A stretch of DNA of 6,496 nucleotides from an uncultured Lachnospiraceae bacterium (GTDB lineage: Bacteria; Bacillota; Clostridia; Lachnospirales; Lachnospiraceae). Location of the stretch: assembly GCA_902766845.1 (NCBI GenBank), contig CACXFD010000053.1, positions 1 to 6,496 of the forward strand, read 5' to 3'. This document shows, piece by piece, positions 1 to 6,199 of this stretch. The position numbers were made by a program, and so were the translations under genes. The first letter of the stretch is position 1. Each line of letters starts with the position of its first letter. Below the pieces are notes generated by a model that ran no database searches, was not told where the DNA came from, and worked only from the letters and a program-made list of their open reading frames with translations.

Positions 1-1254
1 CTCGCCTTCTTCGCCGTAGGGAAGCTCCTGGTCGGTCCCGGGTTTCACGATTTTAATGTAGGTATCCGGGAAAGGAACGCCAATGGAACCTTCCTTGAAC
101 ATGGGGGGCGGGGTGAGGCAGCAGGCTGTGACGGTTTCGGTGGTGCCGTAGCCCTCGCGGACCTGGATCGTGGCCTTGTGGTCATACAGGAACTTGTCCA
201 GCTTCTTCTTGAGCTCCACGGACAGGCTGTCGCCGCCCGAGAACACGCCCTTGAGGCAGGACAGGTCCGCGCCGTTCATGCTGTCCAGACGCAGCAGCGC
301 CTCGTACAGCGTGGGCACGCCGGCGATGAAGTTGCAGCGGTATTTCGTGATCAGCTTCGCGTAGCTCTGGGCCGTGAAGCGCGGCACCAGGATGCAGCGG
401 CCGCCCTGCGCGAGCATCGAATGGATGCAGACGCCGAGGCCGAAGCCGTGGAACAGCGGCATCGCGGACAGCATCTTGTCCCCGGGACGGAACATCGGGT
501 TGGTCGCGATGATCTGCTGCGAGAGCGCATTGAAGTTCTTGTTCGTCAGCAGGATGCCCTTGGTAGTGCCGGTGGTCCCGCCCGAATACAGGATCACGGC
601 CGGATCGTCCGACCGGCGGTTCACCTTATAATTGTAGAAGCAGTGGCGAGAAAGCGCCATGAACTCGTTCCAGCGGATCACCGGCGCTTCCTTCGGGATC
701 TTCTGGATCTTGCGCCCTTCGGTCAGCATGTAGCCGGCGCGGATCGGCTGGGACAGCGCGTCCTTGACCGACGCGATGATGATGTTGACGACCTTCGTGT
801 TCTCCCGGATCCGTTCGAACTTATGATAGAACTGGTCCAGCGTGATGGCCGTGACCGATTCGGATTCATTCAGGTAGAACTCGATCTCCTTCTCCGCGGA
901 GAGCGGGTGGATCATGTTGGCGATGCCGCCGACCAGGTTCACCGCGTAGAACATAAAGATGGCCTGCGGGCAGTTGGGCATCGCGATCGTGACGCGGTCG
1001 TTCTCGCGCACGCCGATGGTCTTCAGGGCCTTCGCGCACTTTTCCACTTCCCGGATCAGCTCGCGGTACGTGGTGGAGCGGCCCATGAAGTCGAACGCGA
1101 CGTTGTTCGGATAGCGCTCGGCGATGTCCGCGACCTTGTCGAACATCGATCCTTCAAAGTACTCCAGATGCAGCGGGATGTCTCCGGTATGCTCCGCCCA
1201 GGGCATCCGGGCGGTGACGGCCGGCTGGCCGGCTGTCTCTCTCTCCTGTTCCAT
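1..1254 (-). CDS. Long-chain acyl-CoA synthetase-like AMP-forming ligase (ANL superfamily), C-terminus off the window
   Basis: Predicted to activate a carboxylic acid, probably a fatty acid, with ATP to an acyl-adenylate and then to acyl-CoA or another thioester, in the cytoplasm or at the membrane face. The 418 visible codons read open to the left edge, ending in LPYGEEGE. Seen motifs, numbered from the ATG at 1254: the ATP/phosphate loop YSGGTTGTTKG at 223-233, the PLFHGFG motif around H269, and GYGTTET at 368-374. These are the standard order and spacing of ANL enzymes. The later TGD/hinge region and the catalytic lysine lie beyond base 1, so roughly the last 130-150 residues are missing here and integrity cannot be judged. 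Two ATGs compete: 1260 lies only 3 nt from GGAG (1264-1267), 1254 lies 9 nt from it, so 1254 is preferred. It is last of four co-directional genes, 81 nt after the GtrA gene. Acyl chain specificity cannot be read; an aryl or other acid substrate remains possible. Confidence 0.93.
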   Translation of the reverse strand, partial: MEQERETAGQPAVTARMPWAEHTGDIPLHLEYFEGSMFDKVADIAERYPNNVAFDFMGRSTTYRELIREVEKCAKALKTIGVRENDRVTIAMPNCPQAIFMFYAVNLVGGIANMIHPLSAEKEIEFYLNESESVTAITLDQFYHKFERIRENTKVVNIIIASVKDALSQPIRAGYMLTEGRKIQKIPKEAPVIRWNEFMALSRHCFYNYKVNRRSDDPAVILYSGGTTGTTKGILLTNKNFNALSQQIIATNPMFRPGDKMLSAMPLFHGFGLGVCIHSMLAQGGRCILVPRFTAQSYAKLITKYRCNFIAGVPTLYEALLRLDSMNGADLSCLKGVFSGGDSLSVELKKKLDKFLYDHKATIQVREGYGTTETVTACCLTPPPMFKEGSIGVPFPDTYIKIVKPGTDQELPYGEEGE

Positions 1255-1335
1255 TTTCATTCTCTCCGATCTTGTTATTCGTCGTTTCCGATATTCATCG
1301 TTTTCGTTATCCGCCGATCGTACGGTGCGGGCCGG
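1255..1335 (-). other. Spacer between the GtrA and ligase genes
   Basis: The gap is noticeably richer in A+T than the genes around it. It holds GGAG at 1264-1267, which serves the ligase start, and an in-frame alternative ATG at 1260. I see no convincing -10/-35 pair and no terminator, so read-through from the gene before is expected. Confidence 0.5.
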
Positions 1336-1752
1336 TCAGCCCCGCTCTTTCCGGGCCGCCTCGTTGGTGTCCAGGGACTTGCCGAACACGAAGAAGCGCT
1401 GATACAGGAACTCCAGCACGAAGTTCAGCAGCATGTTCAGGATCGTGGCGACGTATTCGTTCCAGCCCAGGCGCATCGTATACACATGCTCGAGCCAGCC
1501 CGACAGCGGCGTGAAGACCGCGTAGAACGCGGCGACCTTCAGCATCGCGACCGGCACGTTGGCCGCGGACTTGAACGTATATTTCCGGTTCAGCGTAAAG
1601 TTCCACAGCACCGACAGCACGAGGGCGATGATGTAGCTCACCCAGTACGGCCAGTGCAGCGTTTCATTGAGCAGAGCGAAGGCCCCGATCTCGATCAGGC
1701 CCGCGCTCAGCGAGATCACCGTAAACTTGGCGGCGCGCAGCAGCTCTTTCAC
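1336..1752 (-). CDS. GtrA-like four-helix membrane protein
   Basis: A 138-residue integral membrane protein of the GtrA family. Characterised members are linked to moving polyprenyl-phosphate-linked sugars across the membrane for O-antigen, teichoic acid or arabinogalactan glycosylation. Four hydrophobic segments are visible at about 8-28, 35-53, 68-88 and 98-117. The two family signatures are present: NFTLNRKYTF (51-60) after helix 2, and NFVLEFLYQRFFVF (110-123) at the end of helix 4. The length is normal for the family. I chose the GTG at 1752, which gives the usual short KELLRAAKF start. It sits one base after the stop of the preceding gene (TGA-C-GTG), with AGGTGGAG 7 nt upstream. An in-frame ATG at 1806 would add 18 charged residues overlapping the upstream gene and is less likely. 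No glycosyltransferase is adjacent, so the cargo is unknown; neighbouring genes suggest a lipid-linked substrate (inference). Confidence 0.9.
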   Translation of the reverse strand: MKELLRAAKFTVISLSAGLIEIGAFALLNETLHWPYWVSYIIALVLSVLWNFTLNRKYTFKSAANVPVAMLKVAAFYAVFTPLSGWLEHVYTMRLGWNEYVATILNMLLNFVLEFLYQRFFVFGKSLDTNEAARKERG

Positions 1753-1753
1753 G

Positions 1754-2617
1754 TCAGTACTCCACCTTTTCTCCGAGCGGAGCGTCCAGCAGCTCCGGAT
1801 TCTCAAGCAGGGTCCGCAGCAGACGGACCGTCTTGGAATAGTAATAGCCGTCGGCGATGCGCTCGTCGATCGTCAGGCCCAGATCCAGGCTGTCCTTCAT
1901 CTCGCTGCTGCCGTCCTCATGGTCGAAGCGGCGCAGCTTCTTTTCCCCGATCGCGCAGAAGACCGAATTGGTCCCCCAGTTGGTCAGATGATGGTAGCCG
2001 GCATGGAGCTTGATGGAGCCCAGGTTCGTCAGGACCACCGACGCGTAATACGGGTCCGTCGCGATGACCGACTGCGGCATCCAGCCGTGCCGGTCCAGGA
2101 ACCGCGCGGCCGCGCCGACGGTCTTGAGCAGGGTGCGCGGCGTCTTCTGGATCACGTCCATGGCCGCGGTCGAAGGATCCTTCTCTTCGCTGCGGCACAG
2201 CGAGACCTGACGGAAGATCTCGTCATGGATCGTGTCGATCGTATCCGTCTCCTTCGCGTGGATGAAGGCCAGCGCTTCCCCGCCCTCGTCCGAGAAGATC
2301 TTCTTGACCGTAAAGGCCGCGGAGACTTCATTCCGCTGATAGATGCTCTGGTCCGCGATGAAGCGGTTCATCTTGGGCCGGAGCGTGATCACTTTCAGCA
2401 TGGCCGTGACCATGACCTGGAACAGGTTGTACGGATAGGCGGGGCCGTCCGCGTTCTTCTTTTCCAGATAGGCGTTGATGTTCGTCAGGTCGATGCGCTC
2501 CGAGATGAAGGCCTCGTTGTCACAGCGATTGGGATACATCAGCGGCATGATCGTATGCATCGAATCGATGTTGCGTAGATACGTGCCGTCCCGGCGGTCT
2601 CCTCTGCGCCTCTTCAT
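1754..2617 (-). CDS. Stand-alone E2/CAT-fold acyltransferase-like protein (2-oxo acid dehydrogenase E2-like), His-to-Glu at the active site
   Basis: A 287-residue protein resembling the catalytic domain of dihydrolipoamide acyltransferases and chloramphenicol acetyltransferase. There is no lipoyl domain and no E1/E3-binding domain, so it is unlikely to be part of a 2-oxo acid dehydrogenase complex; no E1 or E3 gene is nearby. Seen features: ERIDLTNINAYLEKK (40-54), a helix with RPKMNRFI (80-87), the paired LTNLGSI (196-202) and LTNWGTNSVFCAIG (211-224) strands that correspond to the E2 'TNLG...' core, and TIDERIADGYYY (249-260) at the place of the E2 DHRxxDG motif. E252 therefore replaces the catalytic histidine, while D251, R253, D256 and G257 are kept. 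The start ATG at 2617 has AAGGAG 8 nt upstream. It lies between a PlsC/PAP2 fusion and a GtrA gene, which suggests an acyl-transfer or acyl-binding role in lipid synthesis. Whether it is catalytic is uncertain. Confidence 0.87.
   Translation of the reverse strand: MKRRRGDRRDGTYLRNIDSMHTIMPLMYPNRCDNEAFISERIDLTNINAYLEKKNADGPAYPYNLFQVMVTAMLKVITLRPKMNRFIADQSIYQRNEVSAAFTVKKIFSDEGGEALAFIHAKETDTIDTIHDEIFRQVSLCRSEEKDPSTAAMDVIQKTPRTLLKTVGAAARFLDRHGWMPQSVIATDPYYASVVLTNLGSIKLHAGYHHLTNWGTNSVFCAIGEKKLRRFDHEDGSSEMKDSLDLGLTIDERIADGYYYSKTVRLLRTLLENPELLDAPLGEKVEY
1760..1767 (-). promoter_or_regulatory. Ribosome binding site that fixes the GTG start of the GtrA gene
   Basis: Minus-strand AGGTGGAG lies inside the last codons of the E2-like gene, 7 nt before GTG 1752. 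Its position, together with the TGA-C-GTG junction, supports translational coupling of the two genes and the short form of GtrA. Confidence 0.7.
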
Positions 2618-2728
2618 ATCCGTCTCTCCTTATGTTCTGATCCGCGCGCCGCACGGGCACGCGGTATTCTGCCTCCCTATGGTGCGGCTGCCAGCAGGGC
2701 GCCGCGGTCCGGTCCGGCTGCGGGCCCG
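2618..2728 (-). other. 111-nt intercistronic spacer with GC-rich hairpins
   Basis: This gap separates the PlsC/PAP2 stop from the E2-like start. On the minus-strand RNA, GCGGCGCC pairs with GGC-A-GCCGC (2684-2705), giving eight base pairs with one bulged A and a five-base loop. A second inverted pair, CCGC (2649-2652) with GCGG (2661-2664), or alternatively CCGCG (2642-2646) with CGCGG (2660-2664), lies closer to the start. No U-run follows either, so these are not intrinsic terminators; RNA stability or processing elements are possible. No promoter and no credible small gene were seen. Confidence 0.45.
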
Positions 2729-4282
2729 TCAGATGATCCGGTCCTGCGCGCCGTCCCGCACGCTGCGCGCATACTGGCGCCAGCGCGGCAGCCAGTAGCT
2801 CTTCCCGTATACCGCGGCCTCCGCCACGGCGCAGACCGGGACGGCCGCGACCACGTCTACGAACGAGTGCTGCTTGACGAAGCAGACCGACGCGCAGATC
2901 ATGACCACGAACACGGCCAGGCCGGCCTTGCGGGTATAGGAGCACTCCTTGTCCTTAAGGGCCGCGGACAGGATCCCGACCGAATACGCCACATGCAGCG
3001 ACGGGCAGATCCCGGTCGGCGTATCGAACGCGTAGATCAGGCCCATGATCCAGGTCAGGAGGTTTTCCCGCTCGAAATACTCCGGCCGCAGCTCCTGCCG
3101 GCTCGGGTACAGCACATACCAGATCATGGCCAGCGCCTGCGTGATCATGATGAAGGTCTGGATCCGCCTGAACTGCTCCACGTTGTGGAAGAACGAATCC
3201 GCCAGCGACGTGAACACGAGCAGGTACCAGGCCACGTAAAAGATCACGAAGAACTCATGGAACGGGATCAGGTCATCGATCTCGCAGTGGATCACATGGC
3301 AGGCCGAAAACGGGATCAGGTTCTCCGTGATGAGGTACATCGCGAAATAGACGAGCCAGCCGCCCAGCAGCCATACATGCGCGAAGCGCGGCTCATTCAG
3401 GCGCCGCAGCGAGAAGCCGCTGTAATCCACACGCGGCCGGTTCAGCCGCATCGGCACCGACGACAGGTTGGTCGGGTATTCCTTTTTGGAGATGTTCGGA
3501 TACGGCACCACCGTATGCTCCGGCAGCGAGACCGCGATCTGCGTGATCCGGTCCATCAGCGCGCCGCAGACGCGCCGGCGCTCTTCTTCGGCCGGCCGGT
3601 CCGCCCGGTATGAGACCGGCTCCCCGAAATACAGCGTCTCCAGACGGGGCGCCACATAGAGCGGCACGAATCTCAGTTCTTTCCCGGTGCGGCGGTGATA
3701 CATCCTGGCCAGGTCCACGAAGTGGTCCTGGAATTCATGCACGATATGGTTATGCTCGTCATAGCACTCGGGGAAGATCACGATGCTCCCGCCCGCACCC
3801 AGCGCGTCCATGGACTCGCGGAACGTCTTGACCAGGCGCGAATCGTGATAGACGCCGATCGTGCGCGCGTTCGTAAAGATCAGCTCCGAGACCGGGGCGA
3901 TCAGATGGCTGAGGATCCGGTAGAACCAGTGCAGGGCCCTGGGCTTGCGGGACCAGAAGTCCTCGAATGCGTAGGGCGGGACCGTCTTCCGGTCCATCAT
4001 CTCCCCGATACACCAGGTCCTGTGCGGAAAGGGCAAGTACAGCTCCGCCGACACGGGGCCGTACAGCTGGCTGTGGTTGCCCACGATCACGCAGGGCTCC
4101 TTCGGCAGGTTCTCCTCTCCGGAGAGCTGCATCTTCGGGAAAAACAGGCGCACGAACCAGCGCACCAGCCGGTACAGCGGCGACACTCCCTTATTCTCTC
4201 GTTTATTCGTTTTTTCGGAAGATACGGCTTCCTTTTCCGGAACGGCAGCGTCCTTTTCCGGAGATATGTCTTCCTTTTCCAT
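2729..4282 (-). CDS. Fused PlsC-like acyltransferase and PAP2/IPC-synthase-like phosphatase or headgroup transferase
   Basis: A 517-residue two-domain membrane enzyme. Residues 1-30 are a charged, repetitive, probably cytoplasmic tail. Residues 35-265 look like a glycerolipid acyltransferase: VIVGNHSQLYGP (66-76; H70 is the motif I histidine) and IVIFPECYDEH (167-177; the FPEG-type motif), followed by FVPLYVAP (205-212). The usual HX4D aspartate is G75 here. Residues 300-500 hold about six membrane helices with PAP2 motifs: ELRP (397-400), CPSLHVA (426-432) and KQHSFVDVVA (470-479). This gives an H430/H472/D476 triad like inositol-phosphorylceramide or sphingomyelin synthases; the extra arginine and lysine of soluble PAP2 phosphatases are not seen. 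A plausible job is acylating a lipid and dephosphorylating it or exchanging its headgroup. ATG 4282 is preceded by AAGGGG about 8 nt upstream. It is the first gene after the promoter at 4393-4422. Domain calls are firm; substrates are unknown. Confidence 0.9.
   Translation of the reverse strand: MEKEDISPEKDAAVPEKEAVSSEKTNKRENKGVSPLYRLVRWFVRLFFPKMQLSGEENLPKEPCVIVGNHSQLYGPVSAELYLPFPHRTWCIGEMMDRKTVPPYAFEDFWSRKPRALHWFYRILSHLIAPVSELIFTNARTIGVYHDSRLVKTFRESMDALGAGGSIVIFPECYDEHNHIVHEFQDHFVDLARMYHRRTGKELRFVPLYVAPRLETLYFGEPVSYRADRPAEEERRRVCGALMDRITQIAVSLPEHTVVPYPNISKKEYPTNLSSVPMRLNRPRVDYSGFSLRRLNEPRFAHVWLLGGWLVYFAMYLITENLIPFSACHVIHCEIDDLIPFHEFFVIFYVAWYLLVFTSLADSFFHNVEQFRRIQTFIMITQALAMIWYVLYPSRQELRPEYFERENLLTWIMGLIYAFDTPTGICPSLHVAYSVGILSAALKDKECSYTRKAGLAVFVVMICASVCFVKQHSFVDVVAAVPVCAVAEAAVYGKSYWLPRWRQYARSVRDGAQDRII
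4196..4279 (-). repeat. Tandem 21-nt (7-residue) repeat, four units, in the N-terminal tail of the PlsC/PAP2 gene
   Basis: Codons 2-29 fall into four heptads, each starting with Glu-Lys at residues 2, 9, 16 and 23: EKEDISP, EKDAAVP, EKEAVSS, EKTNKRE. At DNA level the first three units begin GAAAAGGA on the minus strand; the fourth has decayed to GAAAAAAC. The tail precedes the first domain and should be a flexible charged linker. Related CCTTTTCCGGA-like words continue upstream of the ATG into the leader. Confidence 0.8.
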
Positions 4283-4341
4283 AGGGTCTTCCCCTTCCGG
4301 AGCACGCCTTTTTTCGGGCCGGCCCCGTTCAAACGCGGATC

Positions 4342-4368
4342 GGGCATGCCTTTTCGGAAAGCATGCCC
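4342..4368 (-). promoter_or_regulatory. Stable hairpin in the leader of the PlsC/PAP2 transcript
   Basis: GGGCATGC (4342-4349) and GCATGCCC (4361-4368) form a perfect 8-bp stem. Three A-U pairs can extend it inward past one bulge to a four-base loop. It lies about 18 nt after the predicted transcription start and 60 nt before the ATG. No U-run follows in either direction, so it is not an ordinary terminator. It could protect the 5' end or take part in leader regulation. Confidence 0.5.
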
Positions 4369-4374
4369 TGTATC

Positions 4375-4386
4375 GATTCGCGAATC
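4375..4386. promoter_or_regulatory. Perfect 12-bp palindrome GATTCGCGAATC at the predicted transcription start (candidate operator)
   Basis: GATTCGCGAATC is its own reverse complement and begins about 7 bp downstream of the -10 box, a classic place for a repressor to block initiation. On the minus strand the left flank reads AATTTGATT, which resembles one half of the FabT fatty-acid repressor site as I remember it; the right half does not match. The regulator is unknown. Confidence 0.5.
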
Positions 4387-4392
4387 AAATTT

Positions 4393-4422
4393 ATTATACC
4401 ATAGTCTGTCCGAAAATGGCAA
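4393..4422 (-). promoter_or_regulatory. Sigma-A/sigma-70-type promoter with extended -10, driving the four-gene lipid set
   Basis: On the minus strand TTGCCA (4422-4417) is followed after 18 nt by TATAAT (4398-4393), a perfect -10 hexamer. It is preceded by TG one base upstream (TGGTATAAT), an extended -10. The surroundings are the most A+T-rich stretch in the window. Transcription should begin near 4386, giving a leader of about 100 nt before ATG 4282. Confidence 0.8.
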
Positions 4423-4467
4423 TCTTTCTTTCCGGCCGGCGGACTGCTCCGGAACCGAGATCCTCCC

Positions 4468-6198
4468 TTATCTTCCGCCACTTTGCGCGTCCGGCCCCAG
4501 CAGCCGGTGCGCGCGCCAGAGCGAGACATTGAACGTCCGCACGTCCGACTGCTCATAGGCCCGCTCGATGCGGTCCGTATAGTATGCAAGATATTCAGCC
4601 GGCACCTCATCGATATGCTCGGCGATCACGGGCGCCGCATCCGTGGACAAATTACGCGACCAGTAGCTGTGATCGATCTCCGTGCGGCCGGAGGAAAGAT
4701 TATACCGTGCGATCATCGCGTCCGGCTTCATGAACGCGAAGACCATCCAGCCGATCAGCATCGTGACCGTAAAGAAGCGCATCAGCTTGAACGTCGGCCG
4801 GTGGATGCTGATCAGCGCGCCGGTCACGAGGACCGTCAGGCACGGCAGGAACCAGAGCACCAGGAGCCGGTCGAACGACAGGTCATAGGCCTGCACGTAC
4901 AGGATCATGCGCATCGCCGCGGACGCGATCATCACGTAGGTGCAGCCGCACAGGAAGGTCAGCAGGATCCGGACCGCACGGCTCGGACGGAACACGCCGG
5001 TCACGAGCAGGACCGCAAAGAGATTCAAAACGGCCACGAAGAGCAGCTGAAAGAACCCTTCCCGCGCGTACGACGCATACGTCACGCCTTCCGGCAGGCC
5101 CAGCCGACCGCCCGCGAACAGGTACAGGATCTGGATCACGCAGAACACGCCGTAGACGACCGAGAACATCACGAGGCCCACCGTCGCGGGCAGCGGGTCC
5201 GCGTGCGGCTCTTTGATCCGGACCGGCGTCTGCGCGCGCCGGCGCGCCGCGTAGGACAGGCCGAAAAAGATATAGAACCCGGCGATCAGCCAGAGCGCGT
5301 AGATCAGGATCCGCTCGTCCAGATGCAGCCACTCCGGGATCCGCAGGACCCAGAGCGTGACGCGGTGGAAGATCTCATCGGCCTCGCCGAGCATCAGGAT
5401 CACGAGCCACAGGACCGGGATGCAGACAAAGATGCTGGCCAGCACGATGCCGACGTTCCGCCACGGGACCTTTTTCCGGCCTTCCGCATGCCGGTCCGTC
5501 AAACGGAACGGCACCGGCACGGCCGAGACGCCCTGGAACCAGGTCACGATCAGCTCTCCGAGCGCACGGACAGGACGGAAGATCCCCATGTCCTGCCAGA
5601 GATCCCGCACATACAGCGTCATCAGGATCCCGATCCCCAGCCAGCTCGTGCGGACCACGAACGTGCGGTTCGTGAGCACGTTCCCGACCGCGAGCACCGC
5701 GATGCCGGCCAGCCAGAACAGGCTCCATCCGCCAGCCTTCCGCCCCTGCGCGCGGGCCGCCTGCAGCAGCAGGATCACGGCCGCCGCGGCCCAGACGGCC
5801 ACCGCGATGCCGCGCCCGTTATGATACAGGCAGACCAGCGAGACGATCGCGAAAATGGCCGCGGGAAGGACGAGGCCGCGCAGGCCCGTCTTCTCTTCTT
5901 CGGACATCGGTTCGCGGACCGGCGCCGCGTACACGGGCTGCTGATACGCGCCCTGCTGCGCCGGCATCCCCTCTGCCTGCGGCCCGTCCGGCTGCCGGTA
6001 CATTCCCTGCTGCGCGCCGCCGGGCAGGGCGCTTCCCTGCATGCCGGCCGGCTGTGTGAACCGGGCGCCCGCATACGCGCCCTGCTGCTGCGCCGCATTC
6101 CCGGCATTTCCGGCCGGCGCCTGTCCGGCCTCGTTCCCCGGCTGCGGCTGCGCTTCGGGCGTCAGCCGCTCTCCGGTCATCGGATCATAGTTCATCAT
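4468..6198 (-). CDS. DUF4153/DUF4173-like polytopic membrane protein with Gln/Gly/Pro-rich N-terminal tail
   Basis: A 576-residue membrane protein of unknown function. It opens with MMNYDPMTGERL, followed by a low-complexity Q/G/A/P-rich tail to about residue 97 with QQGAY-type repeats. About eleven hydrophobic segments then run from 105 to 490, and a polar C-terminal region of about 86 residues ends the protein. Family-type signatures are PVPFRLTDRHAEGRKK (229-243) and YASYAREGFFQLLF (374-387); SYAREGFF followed by a long hydrophobic helix is the part I rely on for the DUF4153/DUF4173 call. The ATG at 6198 has AGGAG 9 nt upstream (6208-6212) and begins one base after the stop of the XRE gene. 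ATG 6195 is the next in frame. An ATG at 6261 would overlap the XRE gene by 62 bases and add Arg-rich residues, so it was rejected. Co-translation with a repressor suggests that its amount is tuned by it. No catalytic residues can be named. Confidence 0.87.
   Translation of the reverse strand: MMNYDPMTGERLTPEAQPQPGNEAGQAPAGNAGNAAQQQGAYAGARFTQPAGMQGSALPGGAQQGMYRQPDGPQAEGMPAQQGAYQQPVYAAPVREPMSEEEKTGLRGLVLPAAIFAIVSLVCLYHNGRGIAVAVWAAAAVILLLQAARAQGRKAGGWSLFWLAGIAVLAVGNVLTNRTFVVRTSWLGIGILMTLYVRDLWQDMGIFRPVRALGELIVTWFQGVSAVPVPFRLTDRHAEGRKKVPWRNVGIVLASIFVCIPVLWLVILMLGEADEIFHRVTLWVLRIPEWLHLDERILIYALWLIAGFYIFFGLSYAARRRAQTPVRIKEPHADPLPATVGLVMFSVVYGVFCVIQILYLFAGGRLGLPEGVTYASYAREGFFQLLFVAVLNLFAVLLVTGVFRPSRAVRILLTFLCGCTYVMIASAAMRMILYVQAYDLSFDRLLVLWFLPCLTVLVTGALISIHRPTFKLMRFFTVTMLIGWMVFAFMKPDAMIARYNLSSGRTEIDHSYWSRNLSTDAAPVIAEHIDEVPAEYLAYYTDRIERAYEQSDVRTFNVSLWRAHRLLGPDAQSGGR
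5938..6090 (-). repeat. QQGAY/QQGMY repeats in the N-terminal tail of the DUF4153-like protein
   Basis: Three copies of a (A/Q)QQG(A/M)Y motif occur at residues 37-42, 62-67 and 80-85 of the protein. The DNA word ATACGCGCCCTGCTG is identical at 5944-5958 and 6073-6087, with a diverged third copy near 6000. The tail is likely disordered and cytoplasmic. The repeats suggest local slippage or duplication. Confidence 0.6.
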
Positions 6199-6199
6199 A

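Larger units (their letters stand above)
4283..4467. other. 185-nt intergenic region between the two operons
   Basis: Besides the promoter, palindrome and hairpin listed separately, this spacer has an inverted pair TTCCGG (4430-4435)/CCGGAA (4449-4454) just after the DUF4153-like gene, without a clear U-run, and a GGGCCGGCCC palindrome at 4316-4325. Words of the type CCTTTTCCGGA recur across it and into the start of the next gene. I see no credible small ORF with a ribosome binding site. Transcription from the upstream operon may read through. Confidence 0.5.

Noticed and set aside
178..2013. 611-codon open frame on the plus strand
   Set aside because: It is antisense to the ligase, GtrA and the end of the E2-like gene, crosses their boundaries, has an Arg/Asp/His-rich composition without any recognisable domain and lacks a good ribosome binding site. 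It is the expected mirror of GC-rich codons.
1667..2578. 303-codon plus-strand frame opposite the E2-like gene
   Set aside because: Same mirror pattern; the minus-strand protein shows conserved E2-type motifs and a proper start.
1754..2617. E2 component of a 2-oxo acid dehydrogenase complex
   Set aside because: No lipoyl or peripheral-subunit-binding domain, no E1 or E3 neighbours, and the catalytic His is replaced by Glu.
4087..4422. 111-codon minus-strand frame rich in Lys-Arg heptads
   Set aside because: It overlaps the fusion gene's start in another frame; its repeats are the same 21-nt units read out of frame, and its start lies upstream of the predicted transcription start.
4430..4454. 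Inverted repeat TTCCGG/CCGGAA after the DUF4153-like gene as an intrinsic terminator
   Set aside because: Only six pairs with a 13-nt loop, and the minus-strand sequence that follows is AAAGAAAG rather than a U-run.
3695..4558. 287-codon plus-strand frame over the intergenic promoter region
   Set aside because: It runs antisense to the fusion gene and through the promoter, with no ribosome binding site or domain. Its Phe/Arg-rich end merely translates the CCTTTTCCGGA words.
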